Assembly: GCA_947561715.1 (NCBI GenBank)
Contig: OX387197.1
Location: 11,157,001-11,221,000, forward strand
Length of the DNA: 64,000 bases
Direction of reading: 5' to 3'
Source: Ascidia mentula
Taxonomy: Eukaryota; Chordata; Ascidiacea; Phlebobranchia; Ascidiidae
Shown here in pieces: positions 10,686 to 21,228 of the stretch (position 1 is its first letter; every line of letters begins with the position of its first letter). The translations under genes and the position numbers were made by a program. The notes below the pieces were generated by a model. It saw only the letters and a program-made list of their open reading frames with translations, did not search any database and was not told the DNA's origin.

Positions 10686-13600
10686 ATGGCGACTTGTGTG
10701 GTGCAGGTTGCTAATGTTGCTCCTTCAGCAACACGCGAACAAATGGAAACACTCTTTGGATTTCTTGGTCCCATTGAAGAAATGCAAATCTACCCAAGGA
10801 AATTGTAAGTTCCTTTTTAGATATTATCACTGTAGAAGTTTTATACTTTAAAATCCAATGTATTAACAGCTTGTTTTTGTCTCAAGGGATTCAACAGTTC
10901 GAACAACCAAGGTTGTATATCTACGATATCGTGATCCGAGCTGTGTAGGTGTTTCTCAACATTTATCAAACACTGTTTTTATTGATCGATCTCTCATGTG
11001 CATTCCTTATACTGAAGGTAAATATTATTGAAAATATGCAGGAAATATCCTACTAGATAATAGTGAATTTGTTGTCAAGCAACCATAAAACTTGTTATTT
11101 CAATAAACAAAATGTTTGTTGCAACATTAAGTCTTTGTTTTTTGTTTGTTTTTGTTCTGTGCATATTCACTTCTATCTGAACACATCCACAAGAAACTGG
11201 GGCTTGAGTATTGAGCCATCCATTGTGCTTTTCATCATCAGAACCACGCTTAGCAAGCGTGGCACAGGTGTTTCTGAGTTGAACATGAGTTATGGGATGC
11301 ATTGGAATAGTTTAATGCTGTGTTTCACATTCACATGCCTATAGAGCTGTGAGATAGACTACACTCAAATCAATAAAACTTATTGATAATTCTATCAGTC
11401 ACATAATTGTGACTTATTCAGAAAGTTACTGGCATTTAAATACGTATTTACCTTGGTTTCAATGGTAGCTTTGTTGCAAAAGTTTCAAACCACTTTGTTT
11501 TTCGTGTATCCTTGTTCAGCACAACACACTTCTTGAACTCGCAAATATTGCTCATGAAAATAGCGGACATGAGGAAGCCATCCACCAACTCAACAGGCTC
11601 TCATCACATTATAACTTTCTTTTTCTTCTGTATACTTGCAGATAAAAAAGTCCCAGTTGAAGTTAACTCATACTGCTGTCGATTGACATATTATTAATGT
11701 AATATTTTTGCTGTGTCACAGATTGTTACAAGGTCATTGTTTTAGTAACTGTAGTATGAATATGCATAATTTGATTGGTTTAGTTCACCAAGATATAAAT
11801 TCCTATAATGTACCCTTGGATTATTTACAAGCACAGGTAAAATTATGTGTTTCACAAAACGATAAGCTTGGCCTTAGCACTAGTACTGTTGCTCATACCC
11901 ATACACCTAAAAAATAATCATTTGAATGTATGGTTTGTTTGTGGTAAGTATTTCTTATTTATGCTAAATTAATTTAGTTTGCCATTACTCTTAATAAAAC
12001 ATAGTCCATTTTTAGGCATTATTCCTGATGAAGAAACAGCAATGCAGTTTGTCCTACCTGCAAGCTCTGCATCCAATATTCCAGGATTGCCGGTTTGTGG
12101 ACCACTTTAAATTTTGATTTTAAAAAACCTTGCAGAATGTAAAATGTGGAAATAGAAAATAAATAATTCTTTGTCTGAAGAAGTATTGTTCAGATTTTTG
12201 GGGGGTTAAGTTTTATTGAGAGTATTTTGTTTAGGGAAACATCGCCAAAACAATTGTCCTCAACTACATAAAGTGGCCAGAAAAATAATTAATATTTTTT
12301 TTAAAACAAAAAACAATTTTCTTTGACTAAAATTACCATTTGTGTCTATAGGCGACAAATGAGCCAGCTAAAATAGACGATCTACGACGAACTGTGTATG
12401 TGGGAAACTTGGACTCTCAGGTATTTTTTTTGCAAATTATTTTGCCTAGTAATTTGTAAAACTACCATGTTATGCTTTGTTCTATCCTGTTGTAGGCTGT
12501 TACATCAGAGAAGCTGTCAGCTTTTTTCTCAACATGTGGGACTGTCAGACATGTGCGCATGGCTGGAGATGAAACACAACCAACCAGATTTGCTTTTGTG
12601 GAATTTTCAACCCTTGAATGTGCTCAAAATGCAGTGCAGCTGAATGGCATGAACTTCTGTGAAAGACCTCTGAAGTGTGTTGAGATTAAATTTTGGTGTT
12701 TGATTTTGATAAATGTTTAAATAAGACAGGGTTGGGATTCTATTCTAAGTTCTCTTAATGGTCCATGGTGAATAGCTCTTTCCGTGACAGTCTTAAATCA
12801 TGAAATTTGCAAACATGAAATAGGTGTTCAATCAATCTTTTGTCATAGATCAGAAATATTGTCTTGTTGCTTTGCAGTGTTAAAAGTCTTTATGCTTATT
12901 ATTGAACCCCAAGAATGACCTGCTTAGTAAAACTGCATGCCACAATAGCTAAACTGTAGTCATTGTAGTAGTAATAAGATAGTAAAAAATTGTGAATTAC
13001 TTTTTCAAAAAAAAATATTGGAAACACAACAAACTACTGTAAATATGACCCAGCTGCTCATAATTCATTTTTCAGAATAAACCGTTCTAACAACGCTATT
13101 GTGAAACCACCACCTGGATCTAAAGCACCTGGTGATGCAACTGCAAAGGAAATTGATGAAGCAATGAGGAGAGTTAGAGAGGCACAGTCCCTGATAACCA
13201 AAGCATTGGAAGGTGACTCCAGATCAGGTAACTTGCATCAATTGTTTATTAAAATATATAAACCAGCTCATGTCCTCGGTTAATTTATCCAACTAATTTA
13301 TTTTGTTTCTTTAACTCAAGGTGGTTAAATGGTTAACAACATGACTACAATTGTTGTCCCGCACCTTTAGAATGATAACTCGATAGAATCATTTGTGTAA
13401 AGGAGAAATGTTTGACACAAAGGTGTTTGGTTTCTAAAGCTGTCTGGTTTCTAAAGCTGTCTAACAACCGCATGTTGCAATATTCGGAATGTCCCTACTT
13501 CTGTTTCCTACACCTTATACCTACACACAGACCACTATCATTTGATAACAGGATCAGTCTGGCTGTTGTTTGGAATATATGTTTCACATTGTGGGCATTT

Positions 13601-15009
13601 TCAGTTCCTTAGCTACAGTAAACACAATGATAAAATGATTTAAAAAGCTTCTGAAAAACTATAATACTAAATGGACTAAGGATAACAAAACAACATCAAC
13701 CTGTTGCAACTTCAAAATAGTACGGTGGGCGAGTAGGCACTATACTGTGTTGCAAGCCGTGCATGAGAAGGCAAGGCAAGACAACTGCCTGCACAGTTAA
13801 AAGGCAGCATCCAACGCTTGTTCATAAGAATCACGCTTACAAGACGAACTGCTGTCCAGCCCAGCATCTGCTGTCTTTTAGATCACAATTTTTCAATATT
13901 TGAAGTCATTTATGACTACCTACTTCAAAAGTTGAAATATTGGGATCTACCCAAAACTGCAGATGCAGGCCTAGCGATCACTGTAACTTATTTAATAATA
14001 CTAAAAAAAGAAGCAGCAGTAGCTTTTTATTACAGGATCAACCTGGCTCATAAACAGGAATATATATTTCGACAATACTGTTATTGTTTTTTAGACGTTT
14101 TTAAAATCATTTGTTACGTTTATTTCAAGAACTGAAGATGCCCATGGGGCGAAATTTATATTCCTGTTTATGAGCCAGGTTGATCCTGTAATAAAAAACT
14201 ACTGCTGCTGCTTTTTTTAGTATTATGACTACCTTTGTATGTTTTTAGGCAAAAAAAGGTCGCGAAGTCGTTCGCGGTCTCGCGACAGACATCGACGGAG
14301 AAGGTCGAGGAGTCGGGACAGATCCCGACGCCGTCGGTCTCGTTCGCGGTCACACGGAAGATCGAGACGTTCGAGTTCTCGTTCGCGCAGGTTGGTCAAG
14401 TTCATCGTAGTTATGTTTATGTCTTTGTTGGCTTACAACAAAACTGCAAATGCGCAATCTATAGGCTAAAATTTATTGCTAAGATTAAAGTGAAATGAAA
14501 CAGTGTGATTATAACAGCTCTGATTTATTTCAGCAGGAGAAGGAGGAGCCGCAGCAGAAGCAAAGATAGGAGGCGGAAGAGAAGCCGATCCCGGTCACCG
14601 CGCAAAAAATCTGGATCGCGATCGCCAAGTAAAAAGTAAGTGACTCCACACAATTCCTCATTGGCAACTTTGTCGCAATTGGGCGCTATTTAAAATCACT
14701 TTTGCGTATTTCCGTTGTTGAGGAGGTGGCGGATTATATATTTCTTAAAAATAAAATCGTATGAAACATACATTAGGCGTGCGTCTCTTATTCCTTGTGT
14801 GCTTACTTCGTGTTTTGTTTCATGAAAGGAGCAGCAAGTCGCACCGCAAAGATCGTAAACGAGATCGTGATCGTGACAGGGATCGAAAACGCAGCAAACA
14901 CAGCGAGAAAGACAAGACGGCTGAGAACGGTTCCGACGCCGACGAGAAACAAGGGACACCGAAGGAAGGCGCGGATAATCAAAACGGAGCTGTTGCGGCT
15001 GCAGAATAG
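10686..15009 (+). CDS. SREK1: Splicing regulatory SR-like protein SREK1
   Basis: Nine exons: 10686-10804, 10887-11017, 12016-12092, 12352-12420, 12496-12674, 13076-13227, 14249-14390, 14534-14635 and 14829-15009. All phases close and give 383 residues. RRM1 occupies about residues 4-80 (VVQVANVAPSATREQMETLF). RRM2 is about 120-194, with RNP-like TVYVGNLDS and FAFVEFST. A helical linker KEIDEAMRRVREAQSLI follows, matching vertebrate SREK1. The tail has RS, RD and RK repeats from about residue 244 to 345 and an acidic, low-complexity end. SREK1 (SFRS12) is a nuclear SR-related regulator of splice-site choice. The last exons are CpG-rich because arginine is encoded by CGN, unlike the upstream exons. 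Intron 6 holds two foldback repeats. Exon 8 begins at a CAGCAG tandem acceptor, so one serine may be optional. It is probably the downstream member of an operon with IK. Confidence 0.92.
13880..13948. repeat. Short foldback (hairpin) in SREK1 intron 6
   Basis: Two arms of about 27 bases, beginning AGATCACAATTTTTCAATAT and ending ATATTGGGATCT, are imperfect reverse complements (about 23 of 27 positions). The loop contains TTATGACTACCT, and a near copy of the loop word recurs directly after the larger foldback at 14222. It may be part of the same composite mobile element. Confidence 0.6.
13994..14227. mobile_element. Foldback element (MITE-like) in SREK1 intron 6
   Basis: Long inverted repeats of about 75 bases occupy 13994-14071 and 14149-14227 around an unpaired centre of about 77 bases. 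Each arm contains TTATTACAGGATCAACCTGG and CTCATAAACAGGAATATA, or the exact complement, with few mismatches. The size and structure fit a small non-autonomous element. I could not define a target-site duplication with confidence, so the superfamily is open. In RNA it would form a stable stem just before exon 7. Confidence 0.75.
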
Positions 15010-15845
15010 TTTTTTTTTAGTAGGCTGTCAAGACGCTTTTGAACTCCTTATCGGTCTCCGCTTTTGTGACATTTGTTTTAGTGTTGTAACACTTTTAAGC
15101 TTTTGCAGGTCAAACACCCACACAATCATCAAGGTTCAGTAATTTTCTTCGATTATCTTTTTGTTCTTGGTCGCTTTTCTCTGTAAATAGCGGTGTTCGG
15201 CTTACTGCCTTCAGCAAGCGAAGTTGGAAACCGTTCAATAAACGCGAGGCTTTTTATGGCTTTTGTACAACTTTATCTCTTGCGGTCACCATTCTCTTGT
15301 TAAACGCACAAAATCCATTTTGATAAATAACGGACAGCGAGCCCACGATTTCCAGTAGTCTGGTTAAGACAGCAGGACACAGAAATTTTGATCCAATGCA
15401 GTGGCTCCAATTTTTGTTAAATAAAATATATGGGTTTATGTATGCTACTTTGTCGAATGTCAGCTACGTTTCTGTCGAGGCAATATTTCATCCACCAGGT
15501 AAATTGTTTAGCGTAAAATTGACTAATATTTGCAGATAAATCTTCTTTATTCTGATGAGATTGAATTTCGATGCAGTACAAGTAGAACTTCAGCAGTATG
15601 GAACTTTTACCGTGCAAGCAAACGAGGTTGCTGCACTGTTGTTAAAACATTATGGTGAAATACGAGAAAGTTGCAAGTTTGTGGGAAAACAAATTAAATC
15701 CAAAACTTATCGGAATTTCTTCTAATTTCAATCTACTGTCCTCAAAAATGATTGTTTACGTAGAATACTGTTTTACTATTCTGTGGTGGAAACGCAGTTG
15801 TTGAATCGCTCATGCGGAACCTATCGGCGCCAGACTGAGCTTATT
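15010..15845. other. SREK1 3' UTR and intergenic sequence
   Basis: The first ~230 bases are the SREK1 3' UTR, ending at the poly(A) signal at 15237-15242. The rest, up to the MITE at 15846, contains no open frame with recognisable content. Confidence 0.5.
15237..15242 (+). terminator. Poly(A) signal of SREK1
   Basis: AATAAA 228 bases after the SREK1 stop codon, in the context TTCAATAAACGCGAGG; the next downstream bases are T-rich. Confidence 0.6.
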
Positions 15846-16102
15846 GGAAGATACTTTTACACCGGGTCACAAAGTTTTTTCCAAACTTGATCCACATATA
15901 AGCCTATGTAACATAGAAATCTGTGCGAATATTAACGCAACAATTTCGTGTAGTATTTCAACTCAAATATATAAACAAAAATAACAGGCGGTGGCCCTGT
16001 TCATGCCTAACCATTAAATTCGCACAGATTTCTTTTTTACACATACTTATATGTGGATCAAGTTTAGATAAAACTTTGTGACCCGGTGTAGTAGTATTTT
16101 CC
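15846..16102. mobile_element. MITE with long terminal inverted repeats and 9-bp TSD
   Basis: A 257-bp element is flanked on both sides by the direct repeat GAGCTTATT (15837-15845 and 16103-16111). Its termini are long inverted repeats of about 85 bases that begin GGAAGATACTTTTACACCGG on the left and are nearly complementary on the right, continuing through CTTGATCCACATATAAG. No transposase is encoded. A 9-bp duplication with long terminal repeats is typical of Mutator-like (MULE) non-autonomous elements; an 8-bp reading would suggest hAT or P instead. It lies between SREK1 and BUD23 and breaks no gene. Confidence 0.8.
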
Positions 16103-16451
16103 GAGCTTATTGGCACGTTACAGTTTCCGATTACTCCACGTTTATTTTGTTTTCGATTTGTGCTGATGTTATGTTTTATGTAGTTTGCATACCGACTAAA
16201 CGTGTTTGGTGTCGCCATATTTTCTCATTGCTCTAAAGATCGGAAAGCAGATGATGTATAAGACATAAAAAAATGTCTGTTGATGAGTTCACGACAAGCA
16301 ATAAAGTATAAAATGGGTCTAGTGTACAATTGTTGTACATAGCTCTGTTCTGAAGATCTGGGAAACTATGTCAGTTTTTCATTTGGGCCGTTTAAAAACG
16401 TGTTGAATTTTACAGTCCTTTAGGGGTTAAGTAAATTTAAAATCTATACTT

Positions 16452-17591
16452 ATGTCTTCAAAAAGGAGGCCTGAGCATCAGGCTCCACCAGAGATTTTTT
16501 ATAATGAGGAAGAGGCCAAGAAATATACCACCAACTCAAGAATGATAGAGATTCAAGCTGGTATGAGCGAAAGAGCAATCGAGTTACTTAACTTACCAGA
16601 GGATACTCCGTGCCTTATTCTGGACGTTGGTTGTGGGTCTGGACTAAGTGGCGAATGCTTGACTGAATATGGACACGAGTGGATTGGAATTGATATAAGT
16701 GCAGCGATGTTAGATGTTGCCAGAGAGAGAGAAGTTGATGGGGATGTTGTCTTGGCTGATGCTGGACAAGGTGTAAGCTTTCGCCCAGGAATGTTTGATG
16801 GTGTTATAAGCATATCTGCTCTGCAGTGGCTGTGCAACGCAGATAAAAAGTACCACAAGCCACAAAAGCGTCTGTACACTTTCTTCTCAACTCTTTATGC
16901 TTCAATGAAGCATGGCACCAGGGCAGTGTTTCAGGTGGGCTAAAATATAAAAGTTTTTAAAAATAAATTTCCAGTAAATTGAAGCAAGTTGTCAAAGAGC
17001 AAACGTAAATCACTTGTCTTGTAGATAGATATATTTCGCCTATATCAAGCATTATCAGTATCACGAAAAACAACACTTATTCAAATAGAATCAAGTAAAT
17101 TGAATAAACTTTTAACTTAATATCTAAACATGTCTACAGTAGGCCCTTTAACTTCCGAATAAAATCTCAAAATTTGTGTTTTTCACCACCTTATGCTTGC
17201 TATAAGGTTTTGAAGGGCTTTGTTTTGTTTACTGTAGATTTACCCGGAAAATCCACAACAATTGGAACTTATTACCAGCCAGTCAGTCAGAGCTGGATTT
17301 GGAGGTGGTGTTGTTGTCGACTATCCGAATAGTACAAAAGCAAAGAAAATATTTCTGTGTCTCTTCTGTGGAATACCTTCTCCGACTTTACCACAAGGAC
17401 TGGGAACTGGTGATTCAACATCACAAGTAAAATACACTTCAGAAAGATCTTTGAACAGTTTTCACAAGCGACAGAGTATAAAAAAATCTAGAGACTGGAT
17501 AGTAGAGAAAAAGGAAAGAAGAAAGCGCCAAGGAAAATCAGTTCGTCCTAACACTAAGTACACTGGTCGCAAGCGCAAATCTCACTTTTGA
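16452..17591 (+). CDS. BUD23: 18S rRNA (guanine-N7) methyltransferase BUD23
   Basis: Two exons, 16452-16934 and 17238-17591, join in phase 0 to give 278 residues, against 281 in human BUD23 (WBSCR22). The N-terminus RRPEHQAPPEIFYNEEEAKKY is characteristic. The class I SAM-binding motif ILDVGCGSG lies at residues 56-64, the acidic IGIDIS strand follows near 78-83, and ISALQWLCNAD near 121 is the conserved post-motif segment. The C-terminus is very basic (KKERRKRQGK to TGRKRKSHF), as in the family. With TRMT112, BUD23 methylates a guanine of 18S rRNA during small-subunit maturation in the nucleus. The vertebrate gene has many more introns. Acceptor-like AG sites lie about 30-40 bases before the ATG. 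Confidence 0.95.
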
Positions 17592-17689
17592 AGACCTTTT
17601 CTGCAGTTTAGGGCAGCGGCCCACAATTTTTTCTGCACTGCAAACTGTATGCATGAAGGACTTGTATGGACTGACCTTTAAGGTGTAGG

Positions 17690-17695
17690 AATAAA
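17690..17695 (+). terminator. Poly(A) signal of BUD23
   Basis: AATAAA about 100 bases past the BUD23 stop codon. The 3' ends of BUD23 and the convergent HMGCL lie within some 250 bp of each other. Confidence 0.55.
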
Positions 17696-18099
17696 CAAAG
17701 TATACACTATATGTTTTAGTGAATTTAATGTAACTCATCAGTCAAGATACGAAATACAATATAAATATTTGCGCAAAAGAGCCATAATAATCAATGAGAG
17801 CTACCAGCTAGCACAGTGCCACATCAACAGCTGCACTGATGAGACCTTACAGGTCGAAACAGTGCGTGTATACACCCTGTCTGCAGCTCTCAACAATATA
17901 AATAGAAGGAACCAAGAAAATAGCAATAATAATTTATTTTTCCTATATGTCGATCGACAGCCTGCCGGGGTAGTTTGGTTCAGATTCAAGCATATTTCAT
18001 CTGTCAATATTCGACACTGATCTTTTTTTTGAACACTAAAGCAAAAGAATAAAATCTATACAATAGGTAAATATGTATTTGAAAACACAAATAGAAATG
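17696..18099. other. Convergent intergenic region BUD23 / HMGCL
   Basis: About 400 bases between the two 3' ends. It contains the probable HMGCL poly(A) signal (AATAAA on the minus strand, 17933-17938). Open frames here are short and unrecognised. Confidence 0.45.
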
Positions 18100-19056
18100 T
18101 TAACTGGTCTCGTATTTCTTTGATAGCTTCGCTCTCCCAACCTTTGATTCATTGTTTCTGTTTAGAAAGGTACTAATGTCATTGCCAACCAAAACCAATT
18201 TTTCCAAATCAATTCCAGTGTCCATTCCCATGCCATGCAACATATAAACAACATCTTCAGATGAAACATTTCCAGATGCACCTGCAGCATAAGGGCAACC
18301 ACCAAGCCCTGCAACAGAAGAGTCAAAAATTCGTATTCCGCACATTATTCCTGTTAGAATGTTTGCAAGAGCTTGACCATATGTATCATGGCAATGCAAA
18401 GCTAACTTTTCAATGGTCACACTTTTGGTGAGAGTTTCCAACAGGGCTCTGATTGAACCAGGAGTGCCCACACCTATGGTGTCACCTAGAGATATTTCAT
18501 AACAACCCATGTTTAGCATAGCTTCTGTTACATTTAGAACTGCCTTGGGGTCAATCGTGCCTTCATACGGGCAACCTGCCACACAGGAAACATAGCCTCG
18601 TACAGGTATATTGTGCTGTTTTGCTGCAGTTAAAACTGGTTCAAACCGCTTCAAACTTTCTTGTATTGAACAGTTTATATTTTTTTTACTAAATGACTCT
18701 GAGGCAGCTCCAAAAATAGCTACTTCATCTGCATTTGCAGCAACTGCCCCAGTAAAGCCCTTAAGATTTGGAGTCAAAGCAGAGTATTTTGTGTTTGATC
18801 CTCGTTTAATTCCTTGTAGGACCTCAGTGTGGTCTTTCATTTGTGGCACCCACTTTGGTGATACAAAACTGGTCACTTCAACAGCCTTAAATCCGCAATT
18901 TGTAAGCTGATTAACCAGGTCGATTTTGACTGCTGTTGGAACAACTTGTTTTTCATTTTGCAAGCCATCCCTTGGTCCAACTTCAACAATTTTCACATAA
19001 TCAGACAGGAATCTTCTGGCACAACATTGATTCACAAGTTTTGAAGACAAAAGCAT
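18100..19056 (-). CDS. HMGCL: Hydroxymethylglutaryl-CoA lyase, intronless
   Basis: A single exon encodes 318 residues, near the human 325. The enzyme cleaves HMG-CoA to acetoacetate and acetyl-CoA in the mitochondrial matrix, the last step of leucine breakdown and ketogenesis. All key motifs are present: [11 protein letters not shown] with catalytic Arg29 and Asp30, the metal-binding [11 protein letters not shown] with His221 and His223, and [14 protein letters not shown] with catalytic Cys254. A short basic N-terminus ([13 protein letters not shown]) fits a mitochondrial targeting peptide. The C-terminus ends KKYETS and lacks the peroxisomal CKL signal of human HMGCL. The vertebrate gene has nine exons, so the lack of introns is notable. 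I take the ATG at 19056; a GTG lies just before it. An acceptor-like TGCTTTGCAG ends 18 bases upstream, with TIMM13 next on the same strand, which suggests an operon. Confidence 0.95.
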   Translation of the reverse strand: MLLSSKLVNQCCARRFLSDYVKIVEVGPRDGLQNEKQVVPTAVKIDLVNQLTNCGFKAVEVTSFVSPKWVPQMKDHTEVLQGIKRGSNTKYSALTPNLKGFTGAVAANADEVAIFGAASESFSKKNINCSIQESLKRFEPVLTAAKQHNIPVRGYVSCVAGCPYEGTIDPKAVLNVTEAMLNMGCYEISLGDTIGVGTPGSIRALLETLTKSVTIEKLALHCHDTYGQALANILTGIMCGIRIFDSSVAGLGGCPYAAGASGNVSSEDVVYMLHGMGMDTGIDLEKLVLVGNDISTFLNRNNESKVGRAKLSKKYETS

Positions 19057-19386
19057 CACGTAATACTACAAACCCTGCAAAGCACAAACAGGACTTTGAC
19101 TTAAAATATTAAACATGAATGACAGTTGAAACGTCATAAAAACTCAATGACACAACTCAGAGAACATTCACAAGCACAAAAACATACAAGTTTATTAATC
19201 TTCAACATGTTTTGTTTTAAAAAAAACGGACAAAAATGTTTGCCATGAAAACTATTTGTGATAATTTTTCCAATAATTTTTTGTAAAAATGAATGCCTGA
19301 CACTGGATGGAAGAAGGAATTGTAATGCAACAAAGATTTAGATGGCGCAACATGTCACACAATTGAATAAGGTCATGCCATCAAAT
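19057..19386 (-). promoter_or_regulatory. TIMM13-HMGCL junction
   Basis: About 330 bases between the TIMM13 stop and the HMGCL start. On the minus strand it holds AATAAA (19191-19196), fit for TIMM13 polyadenylation, then about 115 bases later the pyrimidine-rich acceptor TGCTTTGCAG ending at 19075, 18 bases before the HMGCL ATG. There is no donor partner nearby, so the acceptor either receives a spliced leader or closes an intron in a 5' leader. Confidence 0.5.
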
Positions 19387-19856
19387 TCACTCATGCATCA
19401 TATGAGAATGTTGCCGTATTTTATTTGTTACTGTCCGTGACACACAGTTCCAGGAATCTACATATCGATCAACACATTTCGCAAGGCATTTCTGAAAAAT
19501 AAATACTATTTTTTGTCAAAGTTACAATAACTAAAAGCTAGCTAAATATTGCAACACTTGTGCAAAACTAAACCAGCTATTTTATTTTTTGAATATGCAC
19601 CTGCTGTGAGTTGTCCAAACTTGATCCAGGAGTTTGTACACAGAGCTTGAAACATTTGTCATTGATAGTCTACACAGAAACTTTTACAGTTTACATTCAG
19701 GCAAAGTCTAAAAAAAAACATTCGTACCTGAACCAACATTTCTTGTTGTTGTATAGCAGCTTGAAGTTCGATAACTTTCAACGATTCGGCTACAGTTTCG
19801 CGGTTTAATGTTGGGGGTCCTGAGGGATTGGATCCATACGAAGAAAAACTATCCAT
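19387..19856 (-). CDS. TIMM13: Mitochondrial inner-membrane import chaperone TIMM13
   Basis: Three exons on the minus strand, 19856-19728, 19669-19601 and 19491-19387, all joined in phase 0, give 100 residues. The twin CX3C motif that defines small Tims is complete: Cys49-FKL-Cys53 and Cys68-LAK-Cys72, separated by 14 residues. The segment after it, VDRYVDSWNCVSRT, matches the TIMM13 branch (MDRYMDAWNTVSRAY in human) better than TIMM8, 9 or 10. With TIMM8 it forms a hexameric chaperone in the intermembrane space that escorts hydrophobic precursors to the TIM22 and SAM machineries. I use the ATG at 19856; a GTG precedes it. The gene is divergent from the small ORF at 20173 and lies upstream of HMGCL on the same strand. 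Confidence 0.9.
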
Positions 19857-20172
19857 CACTATTATTAAGTAACACTTCGTCTATCCAAAAGCACAATGCA
19901 TAAAAATGTGTAGGACAGTGGGTTATCAAACAAATAAATTCAGGGAGAAGATTTCGTTACGCTTGAACACCTCACGTGGAAAATTCTATTTACTGTAGCA
20001 TGGGACTCTATATTTACGACAATTGCTATAGTCCCGAGCGTATGCCCGCACGCTGGCGTATAATGAAACAAACAAAGAATCAACCGGCGCAAAGCGTGAG
20101 TGTGGACCCGGCCTAGTTGTACTAAGGTTTTATACCTAGTAAATATATCACTAAAAATTCAAAAAAACAAAA
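19857..20172. promoter_or_regulatory. Divergent upstream region of TIMM13
   Basis: Some 315 bases between the TIMM13 start and a small plus-strand ORF. It must hold the TIMM13 promoter. It includes a CACGTG E-box within CTCACGTGGAA near 19972, and no clear TATA box. Confidence 0.4.
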
Positions 20173-20394
20173 ATGGCTGGCGAAATAGAAAGTCTGCGCA
20201 GTTCACAATTTATTTTCATGAAGGCCGGACAAATCAAGTCGGGAGAATTTCTACGACCGGCTTCACAAGTAGTGGTTGTAAAGATAAATGACTTAAAAAT
20301 GGTGATAAAAGGTTGTTTTAAAGCGAAAATACCTTTGCAAGATACATATAATAGTATGCAGGAGTCCTACACATTTCCAATTGTAATTGGTTAA
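20173..20394 (+). CDS. Small hypothetical ORF, 73 residues
   Basis: A 73-residue frame opens with a good start context (ACAAAAATGGCTGGC) and reads MAGEIESLRSSQFIFMKAGQ at its N-terminus. It has no signal peptide, no transmembrane segment and no motif I recognise. Its position, divergent from TIMM13 across about 315 bp, is what would be expected of a real gene with a shared promoter. It could also be the first exon of a longer gene: several GT sites occur in its last third, but I found no convincing downstream partner exon. Treat as provisional. Confidence 0.3.
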   Translation: MAGEIESLRSSQFIFMKAGQIKSGEFLRPASQVVVVKINDLKMVIKGCFKAKIPLQDTYNSMQESYTFPIVIG

Positions 20395-21228
20395 CGCTAA
20401 CAATTTTATTGTTGTGTGCTTTTTCACCATAACATATTTCGGTGCCGCGTGCCTCTGATTAATTACATAGAAATCCCGACCTCTAACGAAAGTAGTCCTA
20501 ACATTTGATTGACAGGTTTTCCTGTTAGATTTTCGTGAAATATTTGTTTTCAGTACACACAAGGCGATAACATATTGCGATTTTTGCCTTTTTTCCGCAC
20601 TACGTAGACTATGCATGCCGCGTTTATAGTGATATTGCATGACAAACTGTTCATGCTGTTTTGTGTGTGCCCATACTGGCTTTTATTTCTTGTACTTGCT
20701 GCTGCAATATACTGCACTGCTGTTTGCTGAAACTCCCCCATAAACTGCTATTCGGATTAAACTGTCTTCTAAGTGATCTCTGTTGAGCTGCAGAAGGGCA
20801 GACGATTTGGCGGCAATCGTAAACGGCCAATCAGGCTCATTTGCGTCAGTGCAATTGAGATACTATTGCACAGAGATAGGATTCTTAACCAGAGGTACAG
20901 GATTTGCTTTTGTGGTTTGCTGGATGTTGAATCATTAGGCTAGATTATATAAATTCTTCATTACATCTCTATCGGAATGGGGTGCGAGAACTGGTTGTGA
21001 TTTGGGTTTCCGATTATAAAAGCAAAAAAAAAAAACATGGCGCATATGTATGCCTACTACAGAAACATAATTGCGCAATACGCCTTTATGCGACAGGTAC
21101 CGCAAATCAAGGGCGTTTGTGATTATTTCAGTAACTTTGTCCGATGTTAGAGCTAAGTCAAAAAACTTAACGCCACATTTTAGGCAGGCATTTAAAACAA
21201 TCCGTATTTGATCATTATAAACACGTAC
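20395..21228. other. Intergenic, no supported gene
   Basis: About 830 bases with only short unrecognised open frames. Nothing here beyond possible downstream parts of the small ORF before it. Confidence 0.45.

Noticed and set aside
14155..14195. Similarity of AGCCAGGTTGATCCTG to the 5' end of 18S rRNA
   Set aside because: Only about 14 bases agree, the following bases do not match 18S rRNA, and the sequence is explained by the arm of the foldback element.
14239..14469. 76-codon RS-rich frame as a separate small gene
   Set aside because: It is exon 7 of SREK1 read past its donor into the intron.
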